DNA of 64,000 nt. Source: Maritimibacter sp. (lineage in GTDB: Bacteria > Pseudomonadota > Alphaproteobacteria > Rhodobacterales > Rhodobacteraceae). The stretch is taken from positions 186,001 to 250,000 of the forward strand of contig NZNT01000015.1 of the NCBI GenBank assembly GCA_002695005.1, in the 5' to 3' direction. Below are positions 25,751-33,976 of this stretch, in pieces; position 1 is the first letter of the stretch; every line of letters begins with the position of its first letter. The notes under the pieces are model-generated. The model did not search any database, was not told the origin of the DNA, and saw nothing but the letters and a program-made list of their open reading frames with translations. The translations under genes and the position numbers were made by a program.

Positions 25751-25755
25751 GAAAG

Positions 25756-27597
25756 TCAGTCTTCCATCGCTTCCAGTTCGTCGATGAAGCTTGAGATCAT
25801 GGAGAGGCCCTTGTCCCAGAATTTCGGGTCGGAGGCATCCAGGCCGAAGGGTTTCAGGAGTTCCGAGTGGTGCTTGGACCCGCCTGCTTTCAGCATCTCG
25901 AAATACTTCTTCTGGAAGTCCGGGTCGCCCTCTTCGTACACGGCATAGAGCGCGTTCACGAGGCCGTCGCCGAAGGCGTAGGCGTAGACATAGAACGGCG
26001 AGTGGACGAAGTGGGGGATGTAGGACCAGAAGGTCTCATACCCGTCCATGAAGTTGAATGCGGGGCCCAGGCTTTCGCCCTGCACGCTCATCCACAGCTC
26101 GTTGATCTGGTCGGTGGTGAGTTCGCCCTGTGTGCGCCGGGCTTCGTGCAGTTTGCACTCGAAGTCGTAGAAGGCGATCTGGCGCACGACCGTGTTGATC
26201 ATGTCCTCGACCTTGCCCGCGAGCAGCACCTTTTTCTGTGCCGCGTCCGGGGCCTCGGCGAGCAGTTTGCGGAAGGTGAGCATCTCGCCGAACACCGAGG
26301 CGGTTTCCGCGAGGGTGAGCGGCGTGTCGGCCAGAAGTTCACCCTGATCGGCGGCGAGCACCTGATGGACGCCGTGGCCCAGTTCGTGCGCCAGCGTCAT
26401 CACGTCGCGCGGTTTTCCGAGGTAGTTCAGGAGCACATAGGGGTGGACATCCGTCACGGTCGGATGGGCGAAGGCGCCGGGCGCCTTGCCGGGTTTCACG
26501 CCCGCGTCGATCCAGCCGCGATCGAAGAACGGCTCGGCGATGGCCGCCATTTCGGGGTCGAAACCGGCATAGGCCGACAGCACCATCTCGCGCGCGTTCG
26601 GCCAGTCGATGACGCGCTCTTCCTCCATCGGGAGTGGCGCGTTGCGGTCCCAGACCTCCATCGTCTCGAGCCCCAGCCACTTGGCTTTGAGCTTGTAGTA
26701 GCGGTGCGACAGCTTCGGGTAGGCATCAACAACTGCGTTGCGCAGGGCCTCGACCACCTCGGGTTCGACGTGGTTCGACAGGTGGCGCGCGGTCTGGGCC
26801 GAGGGCATCTGGCGCCAGCGATCCTCGATCTCCTTCTCTTTCGCGAGCGTGTTGTGGACGCGGGCGAAGAGGGAAAGGTTCTCGCCGAAGACGCGGGCGA
26901 GCTCGCGCGATGCGGCTTCGCGGCGGGAGCGTTTCTGTTCGGACAGCAGGTTCAGCGTGGCCTCGAGCGACATGTCTTCGTCTTCGCCCTCGGGCGAAAA
27001 GGTGAGGCGGGCCATCGTCTCGTCGAAGAGCTTGTTCCAAGCGGCTGAGCCCACTGCGGACTGGTCATGGAGGAACTTCTCCAGCTCGTCCGACAGCTGG
27101 TAGGGCCGCATCGCGCGCAGGCGGTCAAAGACGGGCTTGTAGCGGGCGAGGTCGGCGTTCTGGTCGAACAGCGCGTCGAGCTTATCGTCGGGGATGCGGT
27201 TGATCTCGAGCGAGAAGAAGACGAGCGGCGTAGTGTAGTCGGTGAGCTTTTCCTGGCAGTTTTGCAGGAATTGCGCGCGCTCGCCGTCTGTCGTTACCTG
27301 ATAGTAGCGCAGGCCCGCGTAGGACATGAGCCGCCCCGCGATGCGGTCGATCTCCTCGTGCGCCTGAACGCAGGTGAGCAGACCCGCAGCGTCGAGATCC
27401 GCGAGCTTGCCTTCGTAAGTCGCGGCGAAATCGGCGCAAAGATCTTTCAGCCGGTCGAGGTCAGCCGAGACCTCGGGCGCGTCGGGGGCGGTGTAGAGAT
27501 CGCTCAGGTCCCAGTCCGGCAGATTGCCCAACTCGCCTCCGGAACCTTTCGTGTCGGTCGCGGCATCGAACCGGGGGCGGGGGGTGGGCATGTGCAT
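25756..27597 (-). CDS. pepF: Oligoendopeptidase F, peptidase family M3
   Basis: A 613-residue cytosolic metallopeptidase. The zinc site LAHELGHGVHQVLAADQGEL lies near residue 400. GNLPDWDLSDLYTAPDAPEV at the start, FAHPTVTDVHPYVLLNYLGK before the site and YIPHFVHSPFYVYAYAFGDG near the end are typical of PepF/M3B. It degrades medium-length peptides. The ATG at 27597 is chosen for GAGGAGAG just upstream; a long in-frame extension to 27792 has no such site. The carboxy end (SMISSFIDELEAMED) is complete. Confidence 0.94.
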   Translation of the reverse strand: MHMPTPRPRFDAATDTKGSGGELGNLPDWDLSDLYTAPDAPEVSADLDRLKDLCADFAATYEGKLADLDAAGLLTCVQAHEEIDRIAGRLMSYAGLRYYQVTTDGERAQFLQNCQEKLTDYTTPLVFFSLEINRIPDDKLDALFDQNADLARYKPVFDRLRAMRPYQLSDELEKFLHDQSAVGSAAWNKLFDETMARLTFSPEGEDEDMSLEATLNLLSEQKRSRREAASRELARVFGENLSLFARVHNTLAKEKEIEDRWRQMPSAQTARHLSNHVEPEVVEALRNAVVDAYPKLSHRYYKLKAKWLGLETMEVWDRNAPLPMEEERVIDWPNAREMVLSAYAGFDPEMAAIAEPFFDRGWIDAGVKPGKAPGAFAHPTVTDVHPYVLLNYLGKPRDVMTLAHELGHGVHQVLAADQGELLADTPLTLAETASVFGEMLTFRKLLAEAPDAAQKKVLLAGKVEDMINTVVRQIAFYDFECKLHEARRTQGELTTDQINELWMSVQGESLGPAFNFMDGYETFWSYIPHFVHSPFYVYAYAFGDGLVNALYAVYEEGDPDFQKKYFEMLKAGGSKHHSELLKPFGLDASDPKFWDKGLSMISSFIDELEAMED

Positions 27598-27898
27598 GAT
27601 CTCTCCTCTCACGGTGTTTCCCAAGACATAGGGCGCGCGCGGCGGGCCCACAACACCCCCGCGCGCTGCGGTCCCGGCGTGGTTATGTTTCAGTAACGGC
27701 AACGGTGTTTTTGTGGCGGATTGTCGCGACGACGGAATCAAAGTGCGGGCCAGAGCCGGGATCAGTGCGTCCAGGGCGCCAATGAGTATCAAATATCAAA
27801 CATTTGCCCTAATTCCGCCTCGGTTCTCATCTCTTTGGACCAAGGAGAACTCCGTGTGTGCTGCACGGACAATGCGCATTTGCGCGGGAGACGAGACG

Positions 27899-29695
27899 AT
27901 GTTGGATCAACGTCCGGACGAACCGATGGCCACCCGCTCCGAGGAGGAGAACGGGCAGAGTTTTGCGCGCGAGGAAAGCGGGGCCTTCATCATCTTCGGT
28001 CTCGCGATCTTCATGATGATGTGTCTGGCGGGCGGACTTGCCGTGGACACGATGCGGTACGAGACCCACCGGGTGCATGTGCAGAACACGCTCGACCGGG
28101 CCGTGCTGGCGGCGGCGTCGCTGGATCAGCCGCTCGGCTCGCAGGAAGTCGTTCTGGACTATTTCGCCAAGGCGGGGCTGGGCCATATCATTTCCGCCGA
28201 CGACCTCACCATCACGGAATCCTACGTCGAGAAGAACGTCGGTGGCGACACCGTGCGCGTCTATACGGAGCGACGGGTCGAGGCGAACCTCGACCTGAGT
28301 ATCAACACCACCTTCCTGCGGCTCATGGAAATGTACGACATGCGCCTGCCGGCGAGCGGAGCTGCGGAAGAAGCGGTGTCGTTGACCGAGGTGTCGATGG
28401 TGCTCGACGTTTCCGGGTCGATGGGCAACTCGTCCTACTCCGGCTACTCCAAGCTTTATGAGCTCAAGAAGGCGGCCAAGCAGTTTGTTAACCTGATGCT
28501 GTGCGATCCCTCCGATCCGACGGAAACGCAGAACTGTTCGATGAGTGAGGGTGACATTTCGATCTCCATCGTGCCCTACGCCGAACAGGTGCTTCTGGGC
28601 TACGACCTGCTGTCCTATTTCAACCACACGGCCGAGCACACCGAAAGCAACTGCATCACCTTCTATGAGGACGACTTCCTGACCGTGCCGGTTCAGGCGT
28701 TCTCGGCCGACGACTTCGCGACCAACGGTCGTCCGCTTCCGTCGTACTTCGGCGATCCGATCCAGCTTACCGGCTATTTCGACCCGCAGCGTGATGATGA
28801 CGAAGACCCGCGTCCCGACAGCTATTCGCCCTGTTACAACGACTATTCCGGCTCGACGAACGACCGGTGGCGCGAGATATTCCCCTTCGGGCGGACGGCC
28901 GACAGCATTCGCACCAAGATCGACAGCCTTTATGCGAGCGGCAACACCTCGATCGACCTCGGGATGAAGTGGGGCACGGCCCTGCTGGACCCTGCCGCAC
29001 AGCCGGCCATCAGCGGACTGATCGCGGACGGCGACATCCACAGCGACTTCGAGGGCCGCCCCTTCGACTACAGCCGCCGCGGCATCGAGAAGGTCGTGGT
29101 GCTCATGTCGGACGGGGCCAACACATCGCAGGATTACCTGCGCGAAGGTTACCACGGCGGCCCGTCGGGCGTGTTCAAGGCGGACTCGTCCAACGACTGG
29201 TCGGTCTATGATCCCGCCAACGACCGTTACTGGTGGATCAATGGCGGCGAATGGCTCGACCACCCCTTCGGTGAAGGGGTCTATGAGGAGTGTAACTGGG
29301 TCAAGGACTACTACGGCAGCTGGTGGTGGCAGTACGACTGGGTCGAGGAATGCGACACGGTCAACGAAGGCACCGGCGCGAGCGAGTTCACCTTCGCCGC
29401 CTTGTGGCAGGAGAAGACGACCGACTGGTACGACCAGTGGAACTTCCTGCCCGATGCGGCCGACAGCTTCGACTACTACGACAAGAACGACCAACTCGAC
29501 GACATCTGCACCGCCGCCAAGAGCGAGGGGATGGTCGTCTTCACCATCGGTTTCGAAGTGGACGACAGCCAGGACACGATCATGCGCAACTGTGCCTCGG
29601 CCGACTCCTACTACTTCGACGTCAATGGTCTCGACATTTCCGCGGCCTTCGCGGCCATCGCGCGCGAAATCTCAAAATTGAGGCTCGTTTACTGA
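27899..29695 (+). CDS. TadG-type pilus-associated protein with von Willebrand A domain
   Basis: A 598-residue protein. Residues 20-55 are a TadE/G-like amino helix (ESGAFIIFGLAIFMMMCLAG, then DTMRYETHRVHVQNTLDRAV). A VWA domain follows with its metal site VLDVSGSMGNSS near residue 168, an insert rich in Tyr/Trp/Asp (NDRYWWINGGEWLDHPFGEG), KVVVLMSDGANTSQDY and VFTIGFEVDDSQDT. The end has SADSYYFDVNGLDISAAFAA. It is probably held in the inner membrane with a large extracytoplasmic part. GGGAG precedes the ATG at 27899. It heads a three-gene set with two TadE-like proteins; the pilus motor genes are not nearby. Confidence 0.88.
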   Translation: MLDQRPDEPMATRSEEENGQSFAREESGAFIIFGLAIFMMMCLAGGLAVDTMRYETHRVHVQNTLDRAVLAAASLDQPLGSQEVVLDYFAKAGLGHIISADDLTITESYVEKNVGGDTVRVYTERRVEANLDLSINTTFLRLMEMYDMRLPASGAAEEAVSLTEVSMVLDVSGSMGNSSYSGYSKLYELKKAAKQFVNLMLCDPSDPTETQNCSMSEGDISISIVPYAEQVLLGYDLLSYFNHTAEHTESNCITFYEDDFLTVPVQAFSADDFATNGRPLPSYFGDPIQLTGYFDPQRDDDEDPRPDSYSPCYNDYSGSTNDRWREIFPFGRTADSIRTKIDSLYASGNTSIDLGMKWGTALLDPAAQPAISGLIADGDIHSDFEGRPFDYSRRGIEKVVVLMSDGANTSQDYLREGYHGGPSGVFKADSSNDWSVYDPANDRYWWINGGEWLDHPFGEGVYEECNWVKDYYGSWWWQYDWVEECDTVNEGTGASEFTFAALWQEKTTDWYDQWNFLPDAADSFDYYDKNDQLDDICTAAKSEGMVVFTIGFEVDDSQDTIMRNCASADSYYFDVNGLDISAAFAAIAREISKLRLVY

Positions 29696-29696
29696 C

Positions 29697-30239
29697 ATGA
29701 AACCCCGGGCAGGACTAATAAAAAGAATAAGACAGGCAATCAGACGGGAAGACGGTACGGCCACGGTCGAGTTCGTCATCCTGTTCCCCGCGCTGATGAC
29801 GCTCTTTCTGTCGTCATTCGAGATGTCCGTGCTGCTTCTGCGCTCGGTCATGCTCGACAAGTCGCTGGATACCACGGTGCGCGAGCTTCGGCTGGGCCTT
29901 ATCTCGCCGCCGACTCCGGATGAGCTCAAGACCCGCCTGTGCGACCGCGCGCCGATCCTGGCCAATTGCAGCACCTCGATGTTAATCGAGCTTACGCCGA
30001 TTTCGACGGACACCTGGGTCATCCCGTCCGGGCAGATCGCGTGTCTGGACAAGAGCGCGAACATCCAGCCTGCAACGAACGTGGCGTTCGGCATCGCGAA
30101 CGACGTGATGCTCGTGCGCGCCTGCGCGAAGGTGGACCCGTTCTTTGCACCGTCGCCGTGGATCCTCGACCTCGTGCCGGTCGACGGGGCAGGGCAGTAC
30201 GCCGTGGTCGCGGCCTCTTCCTTCGTGAACGAACCATGA
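29697..30239 (+). CDS. TadE-like pilus assembly protein
   Basis: A 180-residue protein with the TadE pattern: basic start (KPRAGLIKRIRQAIRREDGT), then TATVEFVILFPALMTLFLSS as the pseudopilin-like helix with the conserved Glu, then SVLLLRSVMLDKSLDTTVRE. The remaining domain has paired cysteines (LCDRAPILANCST, IACLDKS, VRACAKV), suited to disulfides outside the cytoplasm. It starts two bases after the tadG-like stop. Such minor pseudopilins help assemble Flp/Tad pili. Confidence 0.87.
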   Translation: MKPRAGLIKRIRQAIRREDGTATVEFVILFPALMTLFLSSFEMSVLLLRSVMLDKSLDTTVRELRLGLISPPTPDELKTRLCDRAPILANCSTSMLIELTPISTDTWVIPSGQIACLDKSANIQPATNVAFGIANDVMLVRACAKVDPFFAPSPWILDLVPVDGAGQYAVVAASSFVNEP

Positions 30240-30250
30240 GGGGCCGCAGC

Positions 30251-30877
30251 ATGAACACCGCCAACGATCCGTTCCGCCGGTTTCTGCGCGACGAGAGCGC
30301 CTCGCTCTCGGTCGAGCTGATCCTGATCCTGCCGTTGCTGATCTGGGGATTCCTGTCCGTTTACACGATCTTCGACGTGTTCCGGGCGCGCAACATCGCG
30401 CTCAAGGGCAACTACGCGATCTCGGACCTGTTGTCGCGGGAGACGGCTTCGATCAATCCGACCTATCTGGCGGGGGTGGCGGAGGTCTATAAATACCTCA
30501 CGCAGGGCGACAGCGCGACGTGGATCCGCGTGACGCAGATTTATTGCACCAGCGATTGCGAGAGTAATGACAACCGGGAGCTTTTCAGCGACTGGTCGCG
30601 CGCCACCAGCGGGCAGGACACCTATTCGACGGACGACGTGAACAACGCGCTGCGCGACAAGGTCCCGCTCATCGGCTATGGCGAGCGCGTCATCATGGTG
30701 GAGACGAGCGTGAACTACACCGCGCCGTTCATTCCGCCGATGCTCAAGACCAATGCGCAGCCGGGCTATGACAGCGGCTGGGGGTTCATGAAGAGCAACA
30801 CCTTCATCGACACCGTCTTTACGGAGCCGCGCTTCGGACCGCAGCTGTGCTGGACCGGCGTATCGGGCTGTCCCTAA
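30251..30877 (+). CDS. Second TadE-like membrane-anchored protein
   Basis: About 208 residues. A basic amino end (NDPFRRFLRDESASLSVELI) runs into LILPLLIWGFLSVYTIFDVF, a TadE-type helix with conserved Glu, then RNIALKGNYAISDLLSRET. The rest is an extracytoplasmic domain with cysteines (IYCTSDCESN near the middle, LCWTGVSGC at the end). The ATG at 30251 has AGGGG seven bases ahead; an ATG at 30236 overlapping the previous stop is the alternative and adds five residues. It closes the Tad-type trio. Confidence 0.82.
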   Translation: MNTANDPFRRFLRDESASLSVELILILPLLIWGFLSVYTIFDVFRARNIALKGNYAISDLLSRETASINPTYLAGVAEVYKYLTQGDSATWIRVTQIYCTSDCESNDNRELFSDWSRATSGQDTYSTDDVNNALRDKVPLIGYGERVIMVETSVNYTAPFIPPMLKTNAQPGYDSGWGFMKSNTFIDTVFTEPRFGPQLCWTGVSGCP

Positions 30878-30983
30878 CAGCCAGTTTGTGCGCCGTCGCA
30901 CAGATGCTGCGCCGGATCAGGGGGAGGGGTGCGATTGTGCGGGGGCCGGCCTCCGCCTATCTATCGGTCGAAAGGAGACTGTC

Positions 30984-31895
30984 ATGTCCATTCGACCCGT
31001 CGTATCCCAAACTCAGGCGCAGCCCACACTGGAGGGCGCAGGCGTCAAACTTCACCGCGGTTTCGGGTTTCACGACCCGAAGGCGCATGATCCCTTCCTG
31101 CTGTTCGACGATTTCCGCGGCGAAGTGCCGGAGGATTACATCAATGGCTTTCCGTGGCACCCGCACCGGGGGATCGAGACGATCACCTATGTGCTCGAAG
31201 GCACCGTCGAACATGGCGACAGCCTCGGCAATGCCGGCACGCTCGGCGCGGGCGACATTCAGTGGATGACCGCCGGATCCGGCATCATGCACCAGGAGAT
31301 GCCGACCGGAAACGCCAAGGGCCAGATGCACGGGTTCCAGCTGTGGGGAAACCTGCCGTCCTCGCTCAAGATGACCGACCCGCGTTATCAGGACATCCCG
31401 TCGATGGAGATTCCCGAAGTCGTGGATGACGACGGAACGATCGTGCGCGTCGTCGCGGGCGAGTTCTGGGGCAAGACTGGCCCGGTGGACGGGATCGCCG
31501 CCGATCCGCAATACCTTGACGTAACCATCCCGGCGGGCGTGAAAAAGACGTTCAGGATCGACACCTATCGCCGGGCCTTTGCCTATGTGTTCCAGGGGGC
31601 CGCGGCCTTTGCCGATGCCTCGCGTCCGTCCGGCGTGCTGCTGGAAAAGGAAGTGATGGGGCAGGAGGTCAACATCCGCGACATGTCCGGCAACCGGACC
31701 GTCGTGCGCTTCGGCAGCGGCGACGAAGTGACGGTGCAGGCTGGCGAGGAGGGCGTGCGCTTCCTCCTGATCTCCGGTGCGCCGATCGAGGAGCCGGTGG
31801 CCTGGCACGGGCCGATTGTCATGAACACACCCGCCGAGCTTCAGCAGGCGATGAAGGACTTACGCAACGGGACCTTCATCAAGCCGGCGCACTAG
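30984..31895 (+). CDS. Pirin family protein
   Basis: A 303-residue bicupin. The amino cupin has the metal ligands in FPWHPHRGIETITYVLEGTV and the following GDIQWMTAGSGIMHQEMP. The carboxy cupin has FRIDTYRRAFAYVFQGAAAF and VRFGSGDEVTVQAGEEGVRF. Bacterial pirins are iron-binding; some act as quercetinases, others bind metabolic enzymes, so the role is open. AAAGGAG precedes the ATG at 30984. A family A repeat follows the stop. Confidence 0.93.
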   Translation: MSIRPVVSQTQAQPTLEGAGVKLHRGFGFHDPKAHDPFLLFDDFRGEVPEDYINGFPWHPHRGIETITYVLEGTVEHGDSLGNAGTLGAGDIQWMTAGSGIMHQEMPTGNAKGQMHGFQLWGNLPSSLKMTDPRYQDIPSMEIPEVVDDDGTIVRVVAGEFWGKTGPVDGIAADPQYLDVTIPAGVKKTFRIDTYRRAFAYVFQGAAAFADASRPSGVLLEKEVMGQEVNIRDMSGNRTVVRFGSGDEVTVQAGEEGVRFLLISGAPIEEPVAWHGPIVMNTPAELQQAMKDLRNGTFIKPAH

Positions 31896-31900
31896 CCTTT

Positions 31901-31984
31901 CGCCGCGGGCTGACGCCCGCGGCGATCCGGGCGAGGGGGCGCTGCCCCCTCGCGCTCCCCCGGGATATTTCGAGACCGGAAAGG
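31901..31984. repeat. Intergenic repeat family A, copy with two hairpins
   Basis: Hairpins CGCCGCGGGC/GCCCGCGGCG (31901-31924) and GCGAGGGGGC/GCCCCCTCGC (31931-31953) are followed by the core CTCCCCCGGGATATTTCGAG and ACCGGAAAGG. It lies between the convergent pirin and lysophospholipase genes and probably terminates both. Confidence 0.75.
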
Positions 31985-31985
31985 C

Positions 31986-32930
31986 TCAAGGATGGGCCGA
32001 GAAGTGCTCGACCGTGCGTTTGAAGAACATCGTGCGGCTCTCGGGCACTTCCATCATGATCTCGTGCTCGGCGTCCTTGACCATGACCAGAGTGCCGTTC
32101 GTCCAGCCCCCCATGATCTTGTGAACCGGCGGGGTCGCCACGATGCGTTCGTTCGTACCGAGGAAAGTCAGCGTGGGCGTCGTCGGCGGCGCCATACGCT
32201 CCAGTTCGGCGGTCTCGCGCAAGGCGTGGTAGAGCCATGTGACCGAAGGCCCGCCGAGGGCGAGGTCCGGCTGGGCCTTGAGCTGGCGCACCATGAAGTC
32301 CCACATCTCGGGGTCGCGGGTGAGCTGATTGTCCTCAAACGGCGAAATCTGGACATACCCCTCGCGTTTGGTCGCGGGGGCAAGGCGTGTGCCGTTGCCG
32401 TAGGAATGGGTGAACCATGACAAAGACCAGGCAATCGGGCGCAGCATGAGCGACATGCCGATTCCCCACATCGGGGCGGAAAAGACCGCCGCGTTCACGG
32501 GCAGACCTTCATGCAACGCGCGCAGGCCGATGCAGCCGCCCATCGAGTGCCCGATCAGGTAGTAAGGTTTCGGCAGGTCGAGCTCGCGCACGGCCTCCAT
32601 GACGGCGGCGAGGTCGGCCTGATAGTGGTCAAACTCATCGACGTGGCCCAGAAGCCGGTCGGGCGCGACACGATCTGCGATGCCCTGGCCGCGCCAGTCG
32701 ATCGAGATCATGTCGTAGCCCGCGCCAGTGAACTCCGCAGCGGCAGGTCCGTACTTCTCGACATATTCGGTGCGGCCGGGGAACAGGAGCACCGTTCCCC
32801 GGGCCGGAGCCGATCCCGTCGCAGGCCAGTGGCCCATACGGATCTTCACCCCGTCCGAACAGGTGAGCCACCAGGCGGACCCGTTCGCTGGGCCTTGTGC
32901 GATGTCGTCGAAGAGCGGCGCCTTGTCCAT
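31986..32930 (-). CDS. Alpha/beta hydrolase, lysophospholipase (PldB-like)
   Basis: A 314-residue hydrolase. TVLLFPGRTEYVEKYGPAAA leads into YDMISIDWRGQGIADR. The nucleophile elbow is LIGHSMGGCIGLRALHEG. The acid and histidine are in LTFLGTNERIVATPPVHKIM and VKDAEHEIMMEVPESR. These fit the serine aquaporin-like monoglyceride/lysophospholipase group. There is no signal peptide. Its ATG shares a base with the stop of the SCP2 gene (TGATG), so they form a two-gene operon, and both partners would handle lipids. Confidence 0.9.
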   Translation of the reverse strand: MDKAPLFDDIAQGPANGSAWWLTCSDGVKIRMGHWPATGSAPARGTVLLFPGRTEYVEKYGPAAAEFTGAGYDMISIDWRGQGIADRVAPDRLLGHVDEFDHYQADLAAVMEAVRELDLPKPYYLIGHSMGGCIGLRALHEGLPVNAAVFSAPMWGIGMSLMLRPIAWSLSWFTHSYGNGTRLAPATKREGYVQISPFEDNQLTRDPEMWDFMVRQLKAQPDLALGGPSVTWLYHALRETAELERMAPPTTPTLTFLGTNERIVATPPVHKIMGGWTNGTLVMVKDAEHEIMMEVPESRTMFFKRTVEHFSAHP

Positions 32931-33220
32931 CAGGCGAGGATGGCGCCCAGCTTCATCGCCGTGCCCATATCGCCATCCACGGCGAGCTTGCCGCCCATGA
33001 AGGCGGACGTGGGGTTGAGATCGCCCGACATCATCGCCTCGAAGGTTTCCTGCGAGGCGGTGAGGGTCACGTCCGTCTCTTCGTCGCCCGCGTGGGCGCC
33101 GTCGCCGTCGACGATGACGGCGCCTTCGCCTTCGATCACGAATTTCGCCGTGGAGTCGAAACTCTGGCCTTCCATCTTTTCGTTCAGCGCGGTCACAGCC
33201 GCGTCGATCACGTCGCTCAC
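32930..33220 (-). CDS. SCP2 sterol-binding domain protein
   Basis: About 96 residues: SDVIDAAVTALNEKMEGQSF, VIEGEGAVIVDGDGAHAGDE, LTASQETFEAMMSGDLNPTS and AFMGGKLAVDGDMGTAMKLG, the full single SCP2 fold that forms a lipid-binding tunnel. The GTG at 33220 has GGAGG eight bases upstream; an ATG at 33226 is only two bases from that site and a GTG at 33247 lacks one. It is coupled to the lysophospholipase gene, which suggests delivery of a lipid or acyl chain. Confidence 0.9.
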   Translation of the reverse strand: MSDVIDAAVTALNEKMEGQSFDSTAKFVIEGEGAVIVDGDGAHAGDEETDVTLTASQETFEAMMSGDLNPTSAFMGGKLAVDGDMGTAMKLGAILA

Positions 33221-33415
33221 CTTCATGTCCTCCGGGTTCCGGGCCACGCCCGAGTTAACGTCAACGGCAGGTTAGCAGGGGGCGGGGGGCCGGGAAACCG
33301 GGGATTGCGCGGAGTGACGTGCGGGAAGTGGTCGCGGCCTTGCCTCACGCCGCCGGTGGGGCGCGGTCGCGCGATGGTGATGGCAGGGCATGGCATGGCG
33401 CGTTAGATTGGGGGC

Positions 33416-33949
33416 ATGACACGCATGATTGCCCTTTTGCTGCTCCTCGCCGGTCCGGCCCATGCCGTGGACGAGGAGCGGCTCGATGAACTGTTCGACT
33501 CGCTCGAGGAGGCGGATGAGACCAGCTGGGAGCAGATCGAGAACAAGATCTGGTCGGAATGGTCCGAATCTGGCTCGCCGGCGATGGACCTGCTCCTGCA
33601 ACGCGGCCGCGAGGCGATGGGCGAAGAAGCTTTCGACGAAGCCATCGAGCATTTCACCGCGCTGGTCGAGAACGCGCCGGAGTTCGCCGAGGGCTGGAAC
33701 GCCCGGGCGACGGCGTATTACCAGGCCGGGCTCGTCGGACCGGCGCTGGCGGACATCGCGCGCACGCTGGAACTTGAGCCGCGTCACTTCGGGGCGTTGT
33801 CCGGGCTGGGCCGTATCCTTGAGGAAACCGGCAACGACGATGCGGCACTCGACGCCTACCGCGAGGCGCTCTCTATACATCCGTACCGGCCGACCTTAAT
33901 ACGGGCGGTGGAGCGCCTGGAGCTGGAGCTTCAGGGGAAATCCATCTGA
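33416..33949 (+). CDS. Exported TPR-repeat protein
   Basis: A 177-residue protein. MTRMIALLLLLAGPAHA is a cleavable signal peptide. Residues 25-60 are acidic helices. From about 60 there are three tetratricopeptide repeats: AFDEAIEHFTALVENAPEFA, WNARATAYYQAGLVGPALAD and GRILEETGNDDAALDAYREA. It is probably a periplasmic scaffold. The helicase gene starts 27 bases downstream on the same strand, but a functional link is not evident. Confidence 0.9.
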   Translation: MTRMIALLLLLAGPAHAVDEERLDELFDSLEEADETSWEQIENKIWSEWSESGSPAMDLLLQRGREAMGEEAFDEAIEHFTALVENAPEFAEGWNARATAYYQAGLVGPALADIARTLELEPRHFGALSGLGRILEETGNDDAALDAYREALSIHPYRPTLIRAVERLELELQGKSI

Positions 33950-33976
33950 AGCACCAAAGCGTGCCAAGGGGGGCGG

